Assembly: GCA_041665605.1 (NCBI GenBank)
Contig: JBAYIO010000014.1
Span: 1 to 64,000 of the forward strand
Direction: 5' to 3'
Source: CAIPAT01 sp041665605
GTDB lineage: Bacteria > Verrucomicrobiota > Lentisphaeria > Victivallales > Victivallaceae
DNA length: 64,000 bases
This document shows positions 18,256 to 25,745 of the stretch, in pieces. The position numbers were made by a program, and so were the translations under genes. Each line of letters opens with the position of its first letter. Position 1 is the stretch's first letter. Under the pieces are notes generated by a model. It was not told where the DNA came from and ran no database searches. It was given only the letters and a program-made list of their open reading frames with translations.

Positions 18256-19017
18256 ATGAGAAGCCGGGAAAATAATTTTACACTCATTGAATTGCTCATT
18301 GTCATAGCTATCATAACAATATTGGTTGCTATGCTGCTGCCGGCTTTGAATAAAGCAAGAGAAAAAGCCAAACAGGCGATATGCAGAAGCAACCTGAAAC
18401 AGGATGGATTGGCATTGTTCTCTTATGCGAATGATTACAACTCTTATCTTCCTGTCACCACTGATTCGGCATGTTCGCAGCTTGACTTTGTGAATGCGTT
18501 GCCGGAAAATTCATCGAATGCCGCCGTAGTTGGTCCGGGAGAAGTACTTTGGCAATATTTGGGGAAAAATGGCCGGCCGCTTTTTTGTCCTTCAAATCCA
18601 AGCAGAGGGTATGATATATACAAGAGCTATTTCAATTATGCGGGGCATATCAGGGGTGCCGGCACGGATACGTTATGGACAGGTTATGCATATTGCGGGC
18701 GTAATCAGGATCCGCATTTGAAAAAAGCCGATGGTACTTTGTATCCTTTTTTGCCATACATAAAAAAACAGACATCGGCAGACGTGCTGATGGCTGATTT
18801 TACAAGGAGCTTTGTTGCAAATGCAAATGCAGCAGACGCAAAATACCTGGTATCTGGAGAATATTGGGATTTTGCTAATAATTCACACATCACAAACAGC
18901 ATTTACCCTGTCGGCGGTAATGTGCTATACTATGACGGTCATGCAACATGGATTCCATTCTCTAACATGAGCAGAAGAGTTCGTGCATATTATGAGAACT
19001 ATTCTTACTGGTGGTAA
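18256..19017 (+). CDS. pseudopilin-like protein with prepilin N-terminus
   Basis: 253 residues. A short leader M-R-S-R-E-N-N is followed by F-T-L-I-E-L-L-I-V-I-A-I-I and then L-L-P-A-L-N-K-A-R-E-K-A-K, the canonical Lentisphaerota-type prepilin segment with Glu at +5. The residue before the cleavage site is Asn rather than Gly. The C-terminal Y-Y-D-G-H-A-T-W-I-P-F corresponds to the H-X9-DG region. It begins 30 bases after the regulator stop, with AGGAG ahead of the ATG, so the two are probably co-transcribed. Its role is probably in surface display or secretion for this cassette; there are no assembly ATPase or secretin genes in the window. Confidence 0.85.
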   Translation: MRSRENNFTLIELLIVIAIITILVAMLLPALNKAREKAKQAICRSNLKQDGLALFSYANDYNSYLPVTTDSACSQLDFVNALPENSSNAAVVGPGEVLWQYLGKNGRPLFCPSNPSRGYDIYKSYFNYAGHIRGAGTDTLWTGYAYCGRNQDPHLKKADGTLYPFLPYIKKQTSADVLMADFTRSFVANANAADAKYLVSGEYWDFANNSHITNSIYPVGGNVLYYDGHATWIPFSNMSRRVRAYYENYSYWW

Positions 19018-19102
19018 TGATTCAAAAAATGAGCAACTTTGCCGCTGCGCGTACGCAAACATCAACCGCCAGTCGATTAACTGGTAAAAGATAAGAGGGA
19101 AT

Positions 19103-20341
19103 ATGCTGCTGAAAAAAACAAAATATCTGATAGTACTTCTTTTAATAATAACTTCAATTGGCGCTTATGCGGAAAGGCCAGGCTGGCCGATTGATATGAA
19201 AGATGATATTTTTTCATCTCCGTTATTAGCTGACATTAACGGAGACGGAAAATTGGAAATAATTGTCTGCGGCTCCGGTTCCAGAGCCGCCGATAAAAAT
19301 GGTTCTGTGCATGTGTGGGATTGTGACGGCAGGCCCATGCCGGGGTGGCCCCGGAAAGTGGAAGGCCGGATTATGGGCAGTTCCCCCGCCGGCGGGAAAA
19401 CCGGCGCGAAATATCAAATCATAGTATGCACTGAAAAAGGTTTAATATATGCATGGCATCAGGATGGAACGCCTGTCAAGGGCTGGCCTGTTTCATTACC
19501 CGGAGGAATTGCATCCACTCCCATACTTAAAGATCTGGATAGTGACGGCCAGTCTGAAATTATTGCCGGTTGTCTTGATGGCAAAGTTTACATTATAAAG
19601 GACTCCGGACATCCTCTGGTCGGCTGGCCGCGTGATACCGGAAGTCCTGTTACAGGAATAGCCGCGGCAGATATTGATGGAGACGGCAGTCCGGAGATAA
19701 TCGCCTGCAGCAAAAATAATAGAGTTCATATATGGAATAAACAGGGGCAGCTTCTGACCGGCTGGCCCCGGGAAAACTTAAGTTACATGTCTCCTGCTAT
19801 CGGGAAAATTGATCCCCGGAGTAAAGGTTTGGAAATGGTTTTTACAGGAGAAAAACAGATAAATATTTTGCATTGTGACGGGACTTCCCTGGCTGGCTGG
19901 CCTAAAGAAATTCCGCATCCCGGACCTCCGGCGCTTGGAGATATAGATAACGACGGAAGTTTGGAAATAATTGCAAGTTCAAATCCGAAAAAGCAGCGGA
20001 GTTCTGTATATGCATGGCACATGGATGGCGCTTTAGTCAAAGGCTGGCCGGTTGAACCGGGGGGGGCGGCAGGATATGTGATTGCAGATATTCCGGTACT
20101 TTATGATTTGGATGGCGACGGTACGCTTGAAGTCATTGTTGCCCATACCTGTTATTCTATTCATGCATGGCATTTTGACGGTATCCGCGTAAAAAATTTC
20201 CCAATTCGGGATATCGGCATGCAATATTACAGTCCTTCAATTGCCGATTTGGATGATAATGGCCGCCTGGAACTTGTATTCGGCGGTGTCAGCAGCGTAT
20301 TGAAGGTACACGTGTTCCAGCTTCCATTTGCTTATCGCTAA
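19103..20341 (+). CDS. secreted FG-GAP/VCBS-type beta-propeller protein
   Basis: 412 residues with a signal peptide of about 23 residues (cleavage after I-G-A-Y-A). The mature protein consists of about eight similar units. Most contain G-W-P, then a D-x-D-x-D-G-x-x-E-I-I calcium-loop-like segment (L-A-D-I-N-G-D-G-K-L-E-I-I, L-K-D-L-D-S-D-G-Q-S-E-I-I, A-D-I-D-G-D-G-S-P-E-I-I), and an A-W-H-x-D-G strand. This is the pattern of FG-GAP/VCBS repeats that fold as a 7- or 8-bladed propeller. No catalytic residues are recognisable, so a binding role or a metal-dependent lyase function are both open. It sits between a pseudopilin and a large secreted hydrolase-like protein. Confidence 0.8.
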   Translation: MLLKKTKYLIVLLLIITSIGAYAERPGWPIDMKDDIFSSPLLADINGDGKLEIIVCGSGSRAADKNGSVHVWDCDGRPMPGWPRKVEGRIMGSSPAGGKTGAKYQIIVCTEKGLIYAWHQDGTPVKGWPVSLPGGIASTPILKDLDSDGQSEIIAGCLDGKVYIIKDSGHPLVGWPRDTGSPVTGIAAADIDGDGSPEIIACSKNNRVHIWNKQGQLLTGWPRENLSYMSPAIGKIDPRSKGLEMVFTGEKQINILHCDGTSLAGWPKEIPHPGPPALGDIDNDGSLEIIASSNPKKQRSSVYAWHMDGALVKGWPVEPGGAAGYVIADIPVLYDLDGDGTLEVIVAHTCYSIHAWHFDGIRVKNFPIRDIGMQYYSPSIADLDDNGRLELVFGGVSSVLKVHVFQLPFAYR

Positions 20342-20383
20342 AGGGATGATATTAAAATTTTGAAAAATAAAAAAGGAAATGAT

Positions 20384-23300
20384 ATGGATAACAGCATCAG
20401 ATTGAAGATTGTGGCAGATGGATTTAAAATATTTTTTCTTTATTTAACGCTTATATGTTTGTTGTCATCTACGAGCATCTGCTATGGACTGACAAGGAAA
20501 TATGAACCGGAAAAGACAGATGATGAACGAGGATATTTCATTTATGCCAAACCGAAATTTGAACTGATTAGTCCTTCATATTTTCCATGTCCGCAGGAGA
20601 TTATTAAAAATAAGCTATCTCTTTGCGCTTCATTAAACGAATATGCGCCGGCCACTTTTCATATTTATGCGCTTAAAGAACTTAAAGATGCGAAGATTTC
20701 TGTTACAGATTTAAAGTCGGGAGAGAAGATAATTCCCGGCAGCGAAATTGATTTGCGGATTGTCAAGTGCTGGAAGCAGCGGGATATTATAGATGCAAAG
20801 AAGGCGGTGGTGATACCGGAACTTCTTGTAAAGGATGACCGGATAGAGCTGAAAGGATATTTATCTTCCATGCCTCTGACCTCCTATGCCGTTGCCGATA
20901 TTCCTGTAAATACTTCCAAACAGATATGGATTACGGTCAAAACCTCAGATTCCACACTGCCCGGGAATTATACCGGTTATATCATAATCAAACCTGCAAA
21001 CGGCCCGGAGACGCAATTGGAATTGAGTCTCGAAGTGATGCCGATAAAACTTCTTCCGCCTAATAAGTCATATGCGATTTATTATACGGGGTCATCTTTC
21101 GGACTGCCCTGGTATGTTCCTAAAATATATCCGGATATAAAGACCTGGGAGGAGCAATGCCGCAAGGATTTGGCGGATATCAGGGCGCATGGTTTTCAAA
21201 GTGTTACAACCTTCGCTCCAATATCCGGTTCCGGCAAGAGCGGGAAATTAGTTCTCGACCTTGCCAATCTTGAAAAATCCCTGCAATTTCATAAAGAAGC
21301 CGGTCTTACCGGGTTCACTACTTATCTACAGATGTATTCTATGATTGACGGAAAAACTCTGCGCTACCAGGATTATTGCAAAACTGAAGAAGAAAGAAAA
21401 TTATTCTATTATACTATGGAAAAAGTGGTAGTGGAAACTGAAGCGCTTATCAAGAAAAGGTTTGATGGGGTTATCAGGCTATTTTATTATGGCATTGATG
21501 AGGCCAGTCGCGATCCGCAAAAAAGTCCATACAAGAATTTGGCGCCGGATTATGCCGTCGGCGTATGTAAAAAAATATTTGAAGCCATTCGCCGTGGAGG
21601 TGGGCTTACTACCGCGGCGGCATATCGTTCGATTGCATATGGCGGTTTTGACGTCCTGGGCCCTCTAAATGATCTTCCTGTCTATAACTATGGCTCTGTT
21701 TATCCTGGCGTTTCTCCTGAAGAGATTAGAAAAGAGGCGGAAAGTAAAAAAGGCGCTTACTCCTACTGGCAGTGCTGGGAGGAAAATCCCAGGCAAAACC
21801 GGTTATTGTCCGGATTCATGCTTTGGAAATCCGGTTTTACGGGAATAATGCCGTACTGCGCATGGTTTGCATCAGGATCCGGCAATGATCCTTATGACGA
21901 ATTCAGCGGTAAACTGGCGGAGAAAAATATGTACTGCGTCTACCCGTCATTGCAGGGGCCGATCCCTACGCTCCAATGGGAAGCGCTCAGAGAGGGGATT
22001 AACGATGTCAGATACTTGACAACCCTTGCCGAATTGATTAAACAGGAAAAAAATCCTCAAAAAGCTCAAAAGGCCCAGGATGTGATTGATAAAATATTAA
22101 ACCGGATAACCCTTAACATTAGTGAGGCGTTGTTTGATATTTCGGAAAATGATTTGTGTGTGTTTCGCATGCAAATAGCCCAGGCTATTATGGAACTTTC
22201 AGAAAGTAAAAAAAAAATATTAGAAGTCCGGAAAATAGATAGATCGCTCACACTTGGCAGTTGGATAAAAGAGATTGAACCTCAAAAATTAAGATTGCCG
22301 CTTTCGGAAACAGGAAAAACACTTGAGAACAAAACGGCAGTTTATATGTTTTATGATGATGTCAGCCTGTATTTAGTTTTTGATTGTGAAGATTCCGAGC
22401 CGGATAAATTGGTTTCCGGCGCTATGAAGAGACGAGATGGAGAATGGGGTGATGACGGGATAGAAATCTTTCTTGATCCGGGATTAACGGGAAAATCGTA
22501 TTACCATTTTCTGGTTAATGCAAAAGGACTTCTATCTGACAATTACTACTCCTCCGTGCAAAATAGAAATACTGAGTGGGACAGCAATGCTGAAGTAAAA
22601 TCACGCGTGGAGAAAAAAGGCTGGATAACAGAGGTTAAAATACCCTGGGCGAATATTGCTGCCGATACTGTTCTTCCTGCTTTATGGGGAGTAAATCTGG
22701 GGAGATGGGAACCAAAGAAAAATATAGTTCAGACATGGGCATCATTGAGCAATCGCAACTTTCATCAGCCGGAACAATTCAAGAAGGTGCAATTTAAACT
22801 TGATCCCGCAGGCTATTGTTGCCAAATTGTTAATTTCAGCTTTGGGGCCATGGCTCTCGGCAACAATATACTAACTGCGGGAATCAAAAACAATAGTTCT
22901 GAAAAACTGGATTTAATCGCGGAAGTAATATGGGCGTTTAATGGACTGCTGAAATCAGAAAACACACATTTCTCTATTAACCCTGAAGAAACAAAAAATA
23001 TTTCTTTGCCTTATAGGATTGAACATAAAGGGAAAAACGGCAAGATAATTTTTAATGTCATTAACTTGAAAAACAATTTTCTGTGCTTGCAAAAAGTAAA
23101 ATATTTTGCGGTTGATGATTCAATTATAAAATTAAAAATTGATCCGGTCTGTTATATGTCAGATAATCAGCTAATACTTGGCACGATGATTAATCTAGGC
23201 GATTCTGATAGAAATAAAGCTACTCTCACGGTGAAACTTCTTTCGCCGGCACTTGACAGAGAGATTTTTAAAGAGAGTATTATTTCTCCTGCCCGTATAA

Positions 23301-23431
23301 CAGATATTCCTTTAAAAATAGTTGAATTGCCCCCGGGCTTGTATTTAATATCAGCGGAACTTTTTAATGAACAAAAGCAATTGATCGAATCTAAAACCGT
23401 TGAAATTAAGCGAATTAATAATCCCTTTTAA
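20384..23431 (+). CDS. secreted DUF4091-like glycoside hydrolase-type protein with CBM9-like domain
   Basis: 1015 residues from ATG 20384; an upstream in-frame TTG at 20360 exists, but AAAAGGAAA right before 20384 favours the ATG. Signal peptide to about residue 35 (S-T-S-I-C-Y-G). The N-terminal beta domain (~45-220) and the following TIM-barrel-like part (~225-560, with I-D-E-A, Y-S-Y-W-Q-C-W and late W-E-A-L-R-E-G-I-N-D-V-R-Y) match the layout of DUF4091 proteins, whose last motif is diagnostic. Residues ~640-800 resemble a CBM9-like module (V-Y-M-F-Y-D-D-V-S-L-Y-L, G-I-E-I-F-L-D-P). Likely an extracellular glycan-active enzyme; substrate unknown. The AT-rich composition differs from the recBCD block. 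Confidence 0.8.
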   Translation: MDNSIRLKIVADGFKIFFLYLTLICLLSSTSICYGLTRKYEPEKTDDERGYFIYAKPKFELISPSYFPCPQEIIKNKLSLCASLNEYAPATFHIYALKELKDAKISVTDLKSGEKIIPGSEIDLRIVKCWKQRDIIDAKKAVVIPELLVKDDRIELKGYLSSMPLTSYAVADIPVNTSKQIWITVKTSDSTLPGNYTGYIIIKPANGPETQLELSLEVMPIKLLPPNKSYAIYYTGSSFGLPWYVPKIYPDIKTWEEQCRKDLADIRAHGFQSVTTFAPISGSGKSGKLVLDLANLEKSLQFHKEAGLTGFTTYLQMYSMIDGKTLRYQDYCKTEEERKLFYYTMEKVVVETEALIKKRFDGVIRLFYYGIDEASRDPQKSPYKNLAPDYAVGVCKKIFEAIRRGGGLTTAAAYRSIAYGGFDVLGPLNDLPVYNYGSVYPGVSPEEIRKEAESKKGAYSYWQCWEENPRQNRLLSGFMLWKSGFTGIMPYCAWFASGSGNDPYDEFSGKLAEKNMYCVYPSLQGPIPTLQWEALREGINDVRYLTTLAELIKQEKNPQKAQKAQDVIDKILNRITLNISEALFDISENDLCVFRMQIAQAIMELSESKKKILEVRKIDRSLTLGSWIKEIEPQKLRLPLSETGKTLENKTAVYMFYDDVSLYLVFDCEDSEPDKLVSGAMKRRDGEWGDDGIEIFLDPGLTGKSYYHFLVNAKGLLSDNYYSSVQNRNTEWDSNAEVKSRVEKKGWITEVKIPWANIAADTVLPALWGVNLGRWEPKKNIVQTWASLSNRNFHQPEQFKKVQFKLDPAGYCCQIVNFSFGAMALGNNILTAGIKNNSSEKLDLIAEVIWAFNGLLKSENTHFSINPEETKNISLPYRIEHKGKNGKIIFNVINLKNNFLCLQKVKYFAVDDSIIKLKIDPVCYMSDNQLILGTMINLGDSDRNKATLTVKLLSPALDREIFKESIISPARITDIPLKIVELPPGLYLISAELFNEQKQLIESKTVEIKRINNPF

Positions 23432-23449
23432 AGTACAAAGGTTAAACTA

Positions 23450-24337
23450 ATGAATATAATTGATGCGCATAATCATCCGGACTGGCTTGGACATAATCTG
23501 GATAGATTTTTAGCAAACATGGACCAGTGCGGCATCGGCCGGACATGGCTGCTGAACTGGGAAACTCAGGAACACGAATATCTGACTTATTATAACGAGG
23601 TGACTCCGGCAAAACTGTTTGCCAATCAGTCCGGCGGGCCGATCCCGTTTGAGCGCTGTGTCTCCTATGTGGAACGTGCTCCGGACCGCTTTATTCTTGG
23701 TTACGCGCCGGACCCGAGACTTCCGAATGCATGTGCCAGACTGAAAGCCGCCAACAGTATCTATGGCGCGAAAATCTGCGGAGAAGTGAAATGCCGCATG
23801 ATGTATGACAACCCGGACGCGCTGCGCATGTTCCGCCTGGCCGGCGAACTGAAAATGCCGGTGGTACTCCATATGCAGTATGACCGCCGGCGAACCTGTG
23901 ATAACCCATGGGGTGAATGGTACGGCGGTACTATTGATACCCTGGAACGCGTCCTGCAAGCCTGTCCTGATACCATCTTTCTCGGACACGCTCCAGGGTT
24001 CTGGCTGCATATTTCAGACGATGAATGTTATAAGACAGGTGACAGTTCCGGAAAACGAAAAGTAATCGAAGGCGGTAGAGTTCCTCAACTTTTGCGGAAA
24101 TATCCGAACCTTTACTGTGACATCTCGGCAGGTTCCGGACATGAGGCACTGAGCCGCGATTTGGATCATGCAAGAAAATTCCTGCTGGAATTCCGTGATC
24201 GCGTTTTATACGCCCGCGACAAGTTTGACAATGCGCATCAGGAACTGATTAATACGCTTGATCTGCCGTTGCCGGTTCTGGAAAATATTTATCATGGAAA
24301 CGCAGAAAGATTACTTGAGACCATAGATAATTTATAA
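23450..24337 (+). CDS. amidohydrolase-family metal-dependent hydrolase
   Basis: 295 residues, no signal peptide. It opens with I-I-D-A-H-N-H, the first metal-binding pair of the amidohydrolase (Amidohydro_2) TIM barrel. Later M-P-V-V-L-H-M (~residue 141) and F-L-G-H-A-P-G-F (~residue 178) supply the expected metal-binding His residues, and A-R-D-K-F-D-N near the C-terminus probably supplies the catalytic Asp. Relatives include decarboxylases and lactonases acting on sugar acids or aromatic acids. It starts 18 bases after the DUF4091-like gene and is followed 18 bases later by an aminotransferase gene, indicating one operon. The substrate cannot be named from sequence. Confidence 0.83.
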   Translation: MNIIDAHNHPDWLGHNLDRFLANMDQCGIGRTWLLNWETQEHEYLTYYNEVTPAKLFANQSGGPIPFERCVSYVERAPDRFILGYAPDPRLPNACARLKAANSIYGAKICGEVKCRMMYDNPDALRMFRLAGELKMPVVLHMQYDRRRTCDNPWGEWYGGTIDTLERVLQACPDTIFLGHAPGFWLHISDDECYKTGDSSGKRKVIEGGRVPQLLRKYPNLYCDISAGSGHEALSRDLDHARKFLLEFRDRVLYARDKFDNAHQELINTLDLPLPVLENIYHGNAERLLETIDNL

Positions 24338-24355
24338 CTTTTAAGGATTAAGTAT

Positions 24356-25681
24356 ATGAATAAATTAGCATTCAGCAGAGGCAAAAAACTGCCAGGCCTG
24401 GACAGCGGAAATATGTTCAATACCGGCAGTGATATGTTTTTCTGGCCGGTTATTAACCAGGCGATGGAGGACGGCGTAATCAAAGTATTACGTGAAGTAA
24501 AAATGTCCGGAATTGATTTGACTAAGGACTTTGAAAAAGGTTTTGCTGGATGGCATGGCGTAAAATACGCAATAGGCCACTCTTCCGGAACCGCGTCTTT
24601 ACAAACCGCGATGTACGCGGTAGGACTTGGCGCTGGTGATGAGATGATTTGTCCGAATATTACTTATTGGGCAAGCTGCGCCCAGGCATTGACATTGGGA
24701 GCCTCGGTGGTTTTTGCGGATATCGATCCAGTCTCATTATGTATCAATCCGGACGATATAGAGCATCGCATAACACCTAAAACTAAAGTAATTATGGTAG
24801 TCCATTATCTGGGGCATCCGGCGGATATGGACAGGATCATGGAAATTGCAAAAAAACATAATTTGAAAGTCATTGAAGATGTCTCGCATGCGCACGGTTC
24901 TCTGTACAAAGGGAAGCTGGTCGGGACTTTCGGTGACGCTGCCGGATTTTCGCTGATGAGCGCCAAATCGTTTGCCATCGGAGAAGCCGGAATATTTATC
25001 ACAAATAACCGTGAATATTATGAAAAGGCAATCCTCTACGCTCATTATGAACGCCAAAGCGAGTTGACCATTCCGGAGTTGAAAGCTGAAGCCGGAATTC
25101 CAATCGGCGGTTATAAATACCGGATGCACCAGATGTCAAGTGTCGTTGGCATTGAGATGTTGAAGTGTTTTCCTGCGCAAATGGAAGAAGTGGATAAGGC
25201 GATGAATTATTTCTGGGATAGCCTTGAAGGATTAAAGGGCGCCAGAGCTCACCGGCCGGCGAAGAATTCTAATTGCACGATGGGCGCATGGTATTGTCCG
25301 CACGGGATTTATCATCCGGAAGAGCTTGAAGGATTATCGGTTAAACGGTTTTGCGAAGCATTGCAGGCCGAAGGAGTTGCCGGATGCAGCCCGGGATGTA
25401 ATGCCGCGCTGGCAAATCATCGTTTATTTTATGCCACGGATGTATACGGCCGCGGAACCCCGACTAACTTTTCAGGTAAAAGTGAAAACTTTCCGGTAGC
25501 GGATAATATTCAGGAACATACTTTTTATATCCCGTGGTTTAAAAAATTCAGGCCGAATGAAATCGATAAGTATGTAGAGAAATTTAAACTGGTCATAGAT
25601 AATTATAAAGAGTTATTATCCGGAGATGAAGCAAATCAAAAAGTTTCCGGAAACTGGGCATTATCGCCAAAGAAATCTTAA
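24356..25681 (+). CDS. DegT/DnrJ/EryC1/StrS-family PLP aminotransferase
   Basis: 441 residues. Fold-type I aminotransferase of the sugar aminotransferase group. Visible features: G-T-A-S-L-Q in the phosphate-binding loop, V-I-E-D-V-S-H-A-H-G (PLP-ring Asp) and F-S-L-M-S-A-K-S-F-A-I-G-E-A-G, in which Lys204 is the expected Schiff-base lysine. Substrates of the family are keto-sugars or keto-cyclitols (amino-sugar, scyllo-inosose or AHBA-type chemistry). It is the last gene of the cassette headed by the regulator at 17104. Placed next to an amidohydrolase, it may modify or dismantle an amino sugar or cyclitol released by the secreted enzymes, but that is inference. Confidence 0.9.
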   Translation: MNKLAFSRGKKLPGLDSGNMFNTGSDMFFWPVINQAMEDGVIKVLREVKMSGIDLTKDFEKGFAGWHGVKYAIGHSSGTASLQTAMYAVGLGAGDEMICPNITYWASCAQALTLGASVVFADIDPVSLCINPDDIEHRITPKTKVIMVVHYLGHPADMDRIMEIAKKHNLKVIEDVSHAHGSLYKGKLVGTFGDAAGFSLMSAKSFAIGEAGIFITNNREYYEKAILYAHYERQSELTIPELKAEAGIPIGGYKYRMHQMSSVVGIEMLKCFPAQMEEVDKAMNYFWDSLEGLKGARAHRPAKNSNCTMGAWYCPHGIYHPEELEGLSVKRFCEALQAEGVAGCSPGCNAALANHRLFYATDVYGRGTPTNFSGKSENFPVADNIQEHTFYIPWFKKFRPNEIDKYVEKFKLVIDNYKELLSGDEANQKVSGNWALSPKKS

Positions 25682-25745
25682 ATGAAAGCATTTGTCGCAG
25701 GATGCCGGAAAGAAAAATCTGACACCCTGCATAATTATTGATTAT

